A DNA stretch of 64,000 bases from Bugulina stolonifera (taxonomy: Eukaryota > Bryozoa > Gymnolaemata > Cheilostomatida > Bugulidae). A program made the position numbers and the translations under genes. Within the stretch, counting starts at the first letter, position 1. Each line of letters starts with the position of its first letter. The DNA is taken from the NCBI GenBank assembly GCA_935421135.1, contig OW285193.1, positions 16,788,099-16,852,098 on the forward strand. Direction: 5' to 3'. The notes beneath the pieces were generated by a model. The model saw nothing but the letters and a program-made list of their open reading frames with translations, made no database searches and was not told the origin of the DNA. Shown here piece after piece: positions 1-12,000 of this stretch.

Positions 1-43
1 GGACTTTAACTATCTGAAAATTAATATAATAATATAATCATAC

Positions 44-3000
44 CTCTTTAATGTTGAGCAGTGAAGTGAGTGAATTCTCTATGTGCGTGATAAGACAACT
101 CCACATCTTCTGGATACCAGAGTCGACTAGATATTGAACACTTGGCTGATTTAGTTTCAGTAAATCCTCCAGAAAAGTAATTCCAGACCGACAGAACGTC
201 AAACTGTGTTCTGTCAGTGAGATGTATAACCCATCTGCAATGTAACATCTAATATTATGTACTATCTCACAGTACTAGGTTTCCCAATGCACTGCATTTC
301 AACTAGAAATATGCTAATTGCATGCTTTCCATAAATACACCCACCAACACACACATAAAATAAGTAGAGACTTCAAGTAACATTTCAACTAGGTGTAGTG
401 GGTACTTGAGAAGCATTGGCCTAGCTGAAGAATTAGGTCAAGTTGAGATTATTGTAACTTTATGGAATCAACAGTGGGAAAATAGAATTTAAATTTCTCA
501 GGTAAGCGTCCTGTAGGTTTAAATTGTGAATAAATACATGATACTATTTAGAATGTTATTAATCCATCCTATGTGCAATATTTACATGGGTGACTATTAG
601 GAGTTATGGCATCATGTGCTATAGAGAAATACATAGACATCAAGATCACGTAATCACTTACCATACACATGTGTCTCTATGTCTGTAAAACCTGCATTTA
701 TCATACTGTCTAGCAGAGCGTTTAACTTAGACTTATTAGGGAAGTGTTTTGGCTGCCATTGGTCCTCCTATAAAGAGCATAAACAATAAACTCACAATCC
801 AGCACTATCAGTCATGTACAGAGTCTTGGTATAAACCAAAGAATTAAACTCCAATTCTATCAAATGAATGGCAGAGAAACCATTTGTTTTCTAACAAATT
901 ATCAGATAAGTCATAGCAGTAGTGTTATTGTTATGCCACATTCAGGCAAATGATTGATACTAACCTCGGCTTTCTTACCACTGGAGTCGAGGAAATTTCT
1001 GGTATGCTCCTCTATAGACCTCTCCACGTCTTCGTGAATCAGTGAGTTAAACATGAACTCTAAGTCTAACCCAACTTCCTGTAGCTGCAATACAGTAAAA
1101 ACTAAATCATTCGATCACTCTTTATAGAACTAACAGTGAACACTTCTATGTAGGAGTTGTCTTCTCTTATATATTATACTTTTAATTGAGAGAGAACAAC
1201 TTCACATATAAGCAATTTGCGTGTTAATGTGAAGTTGTCCTTTCTCAATATGAATCAAAACATACAAGAGAAGATAACTCCTATCACAACAACAGGTAAA
1301 TAAGACTCAATATTTAGCAAACCTAGCAACTAAATTGAAGTAAATGAATTAATACTCTATGAACCAGGGACAAGACTCATTTTACAAATCATTTCACACT
1401 AATGTGCATGCTGTGCTAATAATAAACATTCATGAAACACACCTCTAGATAAATGCACAGCTTTACTATTGGTATAAATAGAGCATATACATGTATTTTA
1501 TTATAATCATTACCGTGCGTATTGTACTGATTTAAAAATTATCTTTTCCCACATATAAATGGCATATAATAGAGTCCACAGATTGTTACTCTTACATAAA
1601 TCTGTGATGCATATTTGGTTAGTAAGTCGGTGAGTGTTCAGCATCAGTAATTCACTAGCTGCATGTATTACTAGCACTCACCAATGGTTTATATACAAAT
1701 ATTTACAAAACCATGTATGTAAACTTTTGAAAACAAATAACTTGGTTTTTTCCCGTGGGGAAATTTCAAGAGAATATAATTCCCAGTAAAACCCAGGAGC
1801 AGACAACTTCCTGCTGGCTGTTGAAGGGCCAGTGTCTTCACAACCATTAAGCAAATTCAGGGAAATGAGTTTTCACATATTTCCTGCAGATTGCTATACT
1901 ACATGTATAATAACATACATGATTGTAGATAAAGAGAGAATACAGCAGGGTCTCAGTTAGTAGCACTGGGCTTACCTTAAGACAGGAAGTCCTGGCGATA
2001 CAGACACAGTCTGCTATGGCTGATATCCCAGACTTGCTACCAAACACCTGCCTCTTGTATACCTCTACAAAGTCTTCTAGCTCTTCTCTTGCCCAGACTA
2101 TTACACCTACAGTATATGTACCTGGCCTATGACATACCTCACTACAGTATATGTACTTGGGCTACGATATACCTCACTGCAGTATATCTACTGTACTTGG
2201 GCTATGATATACCTCACTACAGTATATCTACTTGGGCTATGATACACCTCACTATAGTATATCTACTTGGGTTATGATACACCTCACTGCAGTATATCTA
2301 CTTGGGCTATGATATACCTCACTATAGTATATCTACTTGGGCTATGATATACCTCACTACAGTATATCTACTTGGGCTATGATATACCTCACTGCAGTAT
2401 ATCTACTTGGGCTATGATATACCTCACTATAGTATATCTACTTGGGCTATGATATACCTCACTGCAGTATATCTACTTGGGTTATGATACACCTCACTGC
2501 AGTATATCTACTTGGGCTATGATATACCTCACTATAGTATATCTACTTGGGCTATGATATACCTCACTACAGTATATCTACTTGGGCTATGATATACCTC
2601 ACTGCAGTATATCTACTTGGGCTATGATATACCTCACTATAGTATATCTACTTGGGCTATGATATACCTCACTGCAGTATATCTACTTAGGCTATGATAT
2701 ACCTCCCTACAGTATATCTACTTGGGCTATGACATACCTCACTATAGTATACCTACTTGGGTTATGATACACCTCACTGCAGTATATCTACTTGGGCTAT
2801 GATATACCTCACTACAGTATATCTACTTGGGCTATGATATACCTCCCTACAGTATATCTACTTGGGCTATGACATACCTCACTATAGTATATCTACTTGG
2901 GTTATGATACACCTCACTGCAGTATATCTACTTGGGCTATGATATACCTCACTACAGTATATCTACTTGGGCTATGACATACCTCACTACAGTATATCTA

Positions 3001-6000
3001 CTTGGGCTATGATATACCTCACTGCAGTATATCTACTTAGGCTATGATATACCTCCCTACAGTATATCTACTTGGGCTATGACATACCTCACTATAGTAT
3101 ATCTACTTGGGTTATGATACACCTCACTGCAGTATATCTACTTGGGCTATGATATACCTCACTACAGTATATCTACTTGGGCTATGACATACCTCACTAC
3201 AGTATATCTACTTGGGCTATGATATACCTCACTACAGTATATCTACTTGGGCTATGACATACCTCACTACAGTATATCTACTTGGGCTATGATATACCTC
3301 ACTATAGTATATCTACTTGGGCTATGATATACCTCACTATAGTATATGTACTTGGGCTATGATATACCTCACTACAGTATATCTACTTGGGCTATGACAT
3401 ACCTCACTACAGTATATCTACTTGGGCTATGACATACCTCACTACAGTATATCTACTTGGGCTATGATATACCTCACTATAGTATATCTACTTAGGCTAT
3501 GATATACCTCACTACAGTATATCTACTTGGGCTATGATATACCTCACTGCAGTATATCTACTTGGGCTATGACATACCTCACTACAGTATATCTACTTGG
3601 GCTATGATATACCTCACTATAGTATATCTACTTGGGCTATGATATACCTCACTGCAGTATATCTACTTGGGCTATGATATACCTCACTGCAGTATATCTA
3701 CTTGGGCTATGATATACCTCACTATAGTATATCTAATTGGGCTATGATATACCTCACTGCAGTATATCTACTTGGGCTATGATATACCTCACTATAGTAT
3801 ATCTACTTGGGCTAAGATATACCTCACTACAGTATATCTACTTGGGCTATGATATACCTCACTATAGTATATCTACTTGGGCTATGATATACCTCACTAC
3901 AGTATATCTACTTGGGCTATGACATACCTCACTGCAGTATATCTACTTAGGTTATGATACACCTCACTACAGTATATCTACTTGGGTTATGACATACCTC
4001 ACTGCAGTATATCTACTTGGGCTATGATATACCTCACTATAGTATATCTACTTGGGCTATGATATACCTCACTACAGTATATCTACTTGGGCTATGACAT
4101 ACCTCACTATAGTATATCTACTTAGGTTATGATATACCTCACTACAGTATATCTACTTGGGCTATGATATACCTCACTATAGTATATCTACTTGGGCTAT
4201 GATATACCTCACTACAGTATATCTACTTGGGCTATGACATACCTCACTGCAGTATATCTACTTAGGCTATGACATACCTCACTACAGTATATCTACTTGG
4301 GCTATGATATACCTCACTGCAGTATATCTACTTGGGCTATGACATACCTCACTACAGTATATCTACTTGGGCTATGATATACCTCACTGCAGTATATCTA
4401 CTTAGGCTATGATATACCTCCCTACAGTATATCTACTTAGGCTATGATATACCTCACTATAGTATATCTACTTGGGCTATGATATACCTCACTGCAGTAT
4501 ATCTACTTGGGCTATGATATACCTCACTGCAGTATATCTACTTGGGCTATGATATACCTCACTATAGTATATCTAATTGGGCTATGATATACCTCACTGC
4601 AGTATATCTACTTGGGCTATGATATACCTCACTATAGTATATCTACTTGGGCTAAGATATACCTCACTGCAGTATATCTACTTAGGCTATGACACTCTCC
4701 TACTATAAAGGTGCAAACACACGGGAGCGGTTTGGAGCGAATTTGACGCTCGCGAATCGCCAGAGTGCCGACGCTCTCAAAACGCTCGAGCTCAGCCTGC
4801 CGAGGTATTGAGACGATTCGCTGGACGCTGATTGGCTGGTAAACGAAGTTAGTAAACAGAAACACGTTATTAGTGCGGGGTGAATACATACCGGCATGCC
4901 ATTGGGTAATGGTTAAATCGCCGCGCTCTTCGTTCGCCCCGTGTGTTTATCAAGGGCATAGCGTTCGACGCTTGACCAGAAAACGCTCGCCCCAAAACGC
5001 TCTCGTGTGTTTGCACCTTAAACATATAGCAAGACTAAATACTCCATTATACGCTATAATATCTCACCAGAGAAACAGCCGTAGAACTGCTGAGGGAATG
5101 CCTTGTAGAACTCTTTGCACGTTTCCTTGAGAGTACCAAAGAACACCTCACACAGACGTCTTATATACAGACTAGTGGCGCCCTCTATCTTCAACTGTCT
5201 CATGTTATATCTGATTACAGTACTCCGATTCTTGAGGAACAATTGGCAGGCCTATGGGAAGAGTACAGTCATAGTCTATGATTCATCACAGATTTATATA
5301 CATATTGTATTAGTGAAATACAGTCACATACCCAGAATCTTCACATGCATGTATATGTATATAATTATCCATTTTTACAGTACTTGGCCTACCATATCAT
5401 AACAAGGAATATATAATATGCACAGAATAGTAAATTGTGAATACACGTTTGAGCTTTACATATATATTATACCAAATATTTACCTGAGCTGACTTTCCGA
5501 GTCTGATTAACTGGGTGACTGCGGTCCTAGCACTGTTATTACCAGACCTAATCGTCCTCTCAGGTGGGGCGAGCAACTCCTGCATGAGTATGTCTGTCAG
5601 CTGTTTAACTCTATGGTCCACCCGAGCGCTGTAAAGTTGTATATAACATTAGGTATTATAATACACATAACGTACAGATTATACAAGGGACATAGAGGTA
5701 AATGGTGACACATCTAAAGTATTAGACCAAACCTAACAGAAGTCATTGAGAATCAAGACAGCCAGAAATAGGCATTGATGTCACACAGTAACTAACAATC
5801 TACCTATCAATACGGGGTCTGATCCAGATGTTAGATAAGACACAAAATAGCAGTTTATGAGTATAGCAACTTAGTGAAATGTTGCTAGGGGTTAGTTAGT
5901 AGATGCAGGAGTTCCCGTGAAGAAATCTAACTGATGATATGAGTAAATGTATTATTTATTCCCACATACACCGTGAAGTCTACAAGTTTATAAAATTATT

Positions 6001-9000
6001 AAAGGCATTGTATCAAAACATTTAATTACACACAATCATGTATACACTGTACATACACTGTTATTAGCAAAACGATATTCAATTATACACTATTATTATA
6101 ATATTAGAAATTCATTTAATTAAATTTAAAAACTGACCTTTTGCCTCCGTTAGTTCCTGCTTCTATAATGTGCTGCAAGAGTTTGGAGAAAAACCTCCTC
6201 TACTGATATGAGTTAGCCCACTATTAGGATTCGGAGTATAACCTCCTTTATACTGTTACGTTACATGTAGTTTATAATTGTTACTGATAAATAGTGTTTG
6301 GAGTATAACCTCCTCTACTGGTTGTTAATGACTAACTGAACAGGTTGAACAGCAATTCCCTTCCTTTCAGGCCCACTAACAACAAAAATACCCACACCTG
6401 GCTAGAAGTCCGCAACACACAGTACACCCAGGCCACAATAGGAAGGCAACCCACCAGTCACCCTAGTGCCTCCAGATTTTGTAATAATATATGCAAGGGT
6501 GAGTCTGTGATGTCATGGTCAGTAAGTTCTAATCACATACCACAGAGGAAATATATTAACATGATATTTTCTTTACAGTGAGACTGGGAGTTATCCTCAC
6601 AATGCATCCTCATAAATGGACAGATAACTTGCAAAAACCACACAAAATATTTCTGGATGTGGAAGCATTGCTATCAATTAACTTTGTATGATGGACTTAT
6701 ATAATACATACCTGTACTCTCACAGTACTGGGGACTTATATAATACATACCTGTACTCTCACAGTACTGGGGACTTATATAATACATACCTGTACTCTCG
6801 CAGTACTGGGGACTTATATAATACATACCTGTACTCTCACAGTACTGGGGACTTATATAATACATACCTGTACTCTCGCAGTACTGGGGACTTATATAAT
6901 ACATACCTGTACTCTCGCAGTACTGGGGACTTATATAATACATACCTGTACTCTCGCAGTACTGGGGACTTATATAATACATACCTGTACTCTCGCAGTA
7001 CTGGGGACTTATATAATACATACCTGTACTCTCGCAGTACTGGGGACTTATATAATACATACCTGTACTCTCACAGTACTGGGGACTTATATAATACATA
7101 CTTGTACTCTCACAGTACTGGGGACTTATATAATACATACCTGTACTCTCACAGTACTGGGGACTTATATAATACATACCTGTACTCTCACAGTACTGGG
7201 GACTTATATAATACATACCTGTACTCTCACAGTACTGGGGATTTATATAATACATACCTGTACTCTCACAGTACTGGGGACTTATATAATACATACCTGT
7301 ACTCTCACAGTACTGGGGATTTATATAATACATACCTGTACTCTCACAGTACTGGGGACTTATATAATACATACCTGTACTCTCGCAGTACTGGGGACTT
7401 CAACATTATCTCACTCAGCCTTGCATTGACCTCTTCAATCTGATCTACAGCTCCTTCAAAGTCTCGCTGAGCGATGAGAACATCCAGGTCTTCGGGTACC
7501 TCCCTCAGACCCTCCATATCAACCAGCTCGTCATTGGCAGGGGTAGGGTCAGCTTCAAATGCTGTCAGAATGGAAATCATAGAATAATATATAAGATGGC
7601 AGCATCCAGCCAGTACATCCGCAAAACAGTTATGTAAGAGTTCACGTTCTATCCATCATATACATGTATATAGAGTTAGTAGACATACTTCGTGGCAAAA
7701 TAAATTGGCACAATAGACAGCACCTCTACCACTAACTAACAAACGAATGAACAGGTTCAGCTTACGGTTATAAGCTGAAGGTTCCTCCCCTTCAGGACTA
7801 GAGAGCTCCTTTCTCTCAGCTGCAGCCGCTGCCTCTCTTCTTGCCTTATCCTTGGCAGCTTTTTTCTTCTTCACTTCTTCCAGATATTCTAGCCACTGTC
7901 TCTATTGGACGGGTGTATAGATTGAATAATACATGTGCTTATATCACATACTGTAGGTCATGGGTATGTCTCATTTAAGAGCTAAGGCTATATTTCGTTG
8001 TTAGCTAGTATTAATGAATATAAATGTTGATTAACCACATTTTGATTTAATAAAATAAACTTCACAAATTTTAATTACAAATAACAGTTTTTGCTACATT
8101 AATAATTCTATACATCTCCTGCACGATACTCATGTATGTCAGTCTAATAGCAGGTTTTACACTTACCTTAGCCTTAGGATTCTCAGCTTGATACATTCTA
8201 GTATCGGGGAACATAAGTACTTTGAAGGCGTTCTTGACAGGGCCAGCATCTCTTACATTGACCACAGCTAGACTGTCCAGCTCGTACAGAGCCTGGAACT
8301 TGTACTTGACAGGAGCTCTCCTACTACAAAACACATCAGGTACTTGACAGGTGCTCTCCTACTACATAACACATCCATTACAGTAACTAAATCTTGTCAT
8401 GAGAAGCAGCTTTTCTTTTCACCGTGACTGCTGCTTATTTGGAGACGCTAAGAGGGAGGTAACTCCATGCAGCATGGAGAGGACATATCAATTAATCTCA
8501 CTAGTTTCTATATTAACTAAGATTATACAGTTACTGTCCCATAGGCTATAATCACAATCTGGGATTCCAAATTAAATAACCATCGTCACTAATACAGTAC
8601 GGATTCTGAATATGTCAGCTGTCTAAAAACTGACAAAGTATAGAGAAATACCAATTCACAAAGTGCTTTCAATATTTACTTGCTGTCGGTAATAATCAAT
8701 AAATTTCCCAATATAAAATAGTCAATACTAGTCAATACTAGTCAATTTTCATCTACATACTTGTTGAGGTTTGACTGCCAAGACGCTAACATCAGGCTGT
8801 CATTAAGTAGGAACATGTGACATTTTTGTAGCTGAGCAAACGACTCCGGCTCAATCTCCACCACGTCTCCGTCATGTACAAGATGTCTGCCAGAGACTTC
8901 CATCACGTGCTACAAAACAATAACAGAGTACGTAAACATATAGTCGTGCATATCCATCTCAGTATTCAAATAAAATAAAAAGTGCGGAGAGAGATGCAAG

Positions 9001-12000
9001 ATATTTCCTCTGAATTAGTGGACTGATTGTGTTTAGTTAGTGACTACAGACTTCCGTCAGAGGGCCGCAGACACACCAGCCTGGGCTAAACACACAATCC
9101 TTATTTTTGTTCGAGAAACTTGGGTGTGCCAATGAGCTAGCGATGGTTTTCTTTGACCAAGCAAAATCCCAGGTCAATGGCCTTTTCATCTTAGACTGGG
9201 CAGCCCTCTTGGGCTTTTCATTTACAACCCAGGCCGGTCTAAGAGGTCGCAAAGACGCTAATTATGCAATCACTATTTTTCAGGGCTTGAAACTGTGCCT
9301 ATGTCTACATTGTACTTAAATTGTACTACTTACTGCCACTGCTAATACCTCAAAGGTAGACCAACCTATTATCATAGTGATTTGTGGTTTATGCTAATGA
9401 AGGATGCATTCTTAATGTAAACAACAATGCCTATTGTTAGGTTGCTTTGTATACAGCACATTGTTTAGTACAAGGAATGAGACCTACTGATTGCGTGGCA
9501 TTTAAGGTTTCCCGCTCAAGTAGGTACATCCTGCATATTCTTAAGGAATTAGTCCTTTAACATAAGTTCTGTATGTATTAATTATCCATTGCATGGAAAT
9601 TTACTCACACTACATATAGAAAGTGTTCATAGTAAATATTTGAAGTTTATGTAGGAAGTCCCACTTGAAATAGTGGGTATTTAGCTCTATCAACACCTAT
9701 ATAGTTATAACTTTCCCTGAACTGGGCGTTTTGGTGGTTCACTGATTAGGCATCGCTTCTCGGCCTATTGGCTAAGATCAAAGTGTAGTATCTGTTCTAA
9801 AATTACTAGGAGCACGATTTGGTTGGGGTAGAGGGGCTGGGAGCGAAACTAGCTCTAGCAGCGACAATGAATTCATTTGCTTTAGACGGGCAGGCGAGGT
9901 TGCATGTGGGTGTAGTCTGTCCGAGGGAGAGGGGTTCGGCCTGTCCACTGCGGCATGGACCGCCGGGCCCCTGTCCCTGAAGCCCTTCCGCTTAACGGAG
10001 GGGGTTTAAAGAGTGAACTGTAAGATTTTATAAATTTTATTTGATTTGCTAATATTTGGTTGGAGTTTACGATTTTGCAGGAAGCGCGACTGAGGTTCAG
10101 CACATTGGAAAATGTGGTCTTTTGTTTTTCATTATTGATTTTTCATATTTCAGTCTAAGTTAGTATAAAGTTCACTCTTTAAACAGGAGTATCTGTTCTA
10201 AAATTCGGATCAGATCAGGTTATAAATGCAGTACAGCCAGTACTGTGTTTCACTTGCTGTTATGCGAGGGGGGCAACTCCCGATTGGTGGCGTGTGTTGA
10301 AATAGTACCACAAATCCAACAGTATAGCAGTGAGGCCTGTTTTGCTATGATTTTGGAAAGTGCTATATCTTTTCTCAAGGCCTTGCGGCTGAGAGAGCTT
10401 TCCGGCAGGGTTTGGCAACCCTGGGGCAGGACTGGGCGGAGAAGGTGTTTTGCCGGCACCATTGCACTCTCCAACCTTATAACTGGCTTTTAAGCCTTAG
10501 ATACAGTCGTGGTGACTGGACAGCCACTTCAGCCCCCACTCCTCTCTTCAAACAGGAGTATCTGTTCTAATCAGTTTAATATCTGATTCGTGGCACATCG
10601 TGTCACTATGATATTAATCTGATTTTTGGAACTGGGTGGAGCGCAGAAGCTTGCTTCGGCTCTGCCACGGGTTGTCTTGGTATTGCAGTACCTCCAAGCA
10701 CGGCCCACCTCCCCTACTGGGGAGAATAAATTAATTAAAGGAAATGAAACAATATTGCAAGCACACTGTGCTCACCTTGAGAAGTATCTGTGTGTGGTAT
10801 ATGCAGCATTAATTACAATATTTAATACATGTAATAATGCCTATATGTATATTATTGTAGAGATGCTCTCTTTCCCTGCAGACATGCTGCCTCCTGATAG
10901 ATCCCAGGCAGCTGTCAGCTCACTAGACAGAACCAGAGATAAAATGCTGCAGGAGAAGGTCATAGGTCGTCCAACACAAGGTCTGCATAGCGTATGAAGT
11001 AGCAGGGATTTGGTACTGAATAATGAAAGTGCCATAAATACCTCTGTTCTGTGGTATAGCCTGGCATAACCGGTCTCGCACATGTACATGTATATATGGG
11101 TGGAGCCCAAACCTAAGACTGAAATCCTACTAATAGGCTGATACAGATGGGTTGGGATGAAATCTGCTCTCAACAATTGGTATAAAACATACATACGTTG
11201 CTAAAGATGATGCAAAAACTCTACACTATTCCTGCAATGACTTAGCCTAGTGTGGCAACAGTTGTATAAGGTTTGCTGCTATGTAGTCATTATTATTGTA
11301 GATATAGACTGCCTAGTCTATTTTGAAGTGTCTGAATATCTGCCTTGTTTAAATGTATGTGCAATTTCACAGTTTTAGCTGAGGCTCCAGCCTATACACA
11401 TGTATGTACAGACTATTAAGCTGAAATTTCAGGCACAGGTCAACTTGCTCAATAATTTTACGGCCCATTTCCGTCACAGGGACGTGACCACACCGACCTG
11501 GGCCAAAAGTAAATTCTTAGTTTCGTGTCAGAAACCTAGATGTGCCGATGAGCTAGAGATGGTTGCCTCCAACCAAGCAAAATCCCAGGTCAACAGCCCG
11601 TTTGGCCATAGGCCAGCTGACCAACTTGGGATTTTTATTTGCAATCCAGGCTGGTCCAAGAGGTTGATAAGACACTAAAGTCTACTCATATGAATACTCA
11701 CAGAACAACCTTCAACTTTTTCCATGAGAAACGCCAGATTCTTCCTGGAATCCTCCTCATCTGCATGGCTCACCTCCACTATAGAAAACAATAATATAAT
11801 AAAATGCAACCTACAGATATTGATAGTAAAACAAAGTGCAACCCGCAGATATTGGTAATAAAAAAGTGTAACTTACCTTTATCTGATGCTATGGAGTTCT
11901 CCATGATGTATGTCATCATATTCTTCTGCTCAGTAAGCATGTGATTGAGCTGATACATCTCTCCTTCCAGAACTGTAACAAGTCATATACATACTAAAGT

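Larger units (their letters stand above)
9752..10710 (+). ncRNA. U2 spliceosomal snRNA gene interrupted by insertions
   Basis: U2 base-pairs with the intron branch point in the spliceosome. The 5' part (9752-9799) starts ATCGCTTCTCGGCC and runs through GGCTAAGATCA to TATCTGTTCTA. The 3' part (10557-10710) repeats AGTATCTGTTCTA and continues ATCAGTTTAATATCTGAT, the Sm site GATTTTTGGAAC, then stem-loops III/IV ending GGTATTGCAGTACCTCC. Joined without the insert the RNA would be about 189 nt, the usual U2 length. The 5' part has an extra A (GATCAAAGTG) and an A for T in the first loop (GGCCTATTGGC). As interrupted, this copy is probably a pseudogene unless the insert is removed from the RNA. It lies on the strand opposite EXOC8. 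Confidence 0.9.

Noticed and set aside
2089..4690. CRISPR-like regularly repeated array
   Set aside because: Units are contiguous with no unique spacers and lie in an animal intron; it is a minisatellite.
6674..7443. Long open frames on both strands (232 and 251 codons)
   Set aside because: They are produced by the 39-bp repeat, whose length is a multiple of three; the region is EXOC8 exon end plus intron.
9107..9319. Open frame containing ANELAMVFFDQAKSQVNG
   Set aside because: Lies within a MITE copy; related frames in the other copies are broken.
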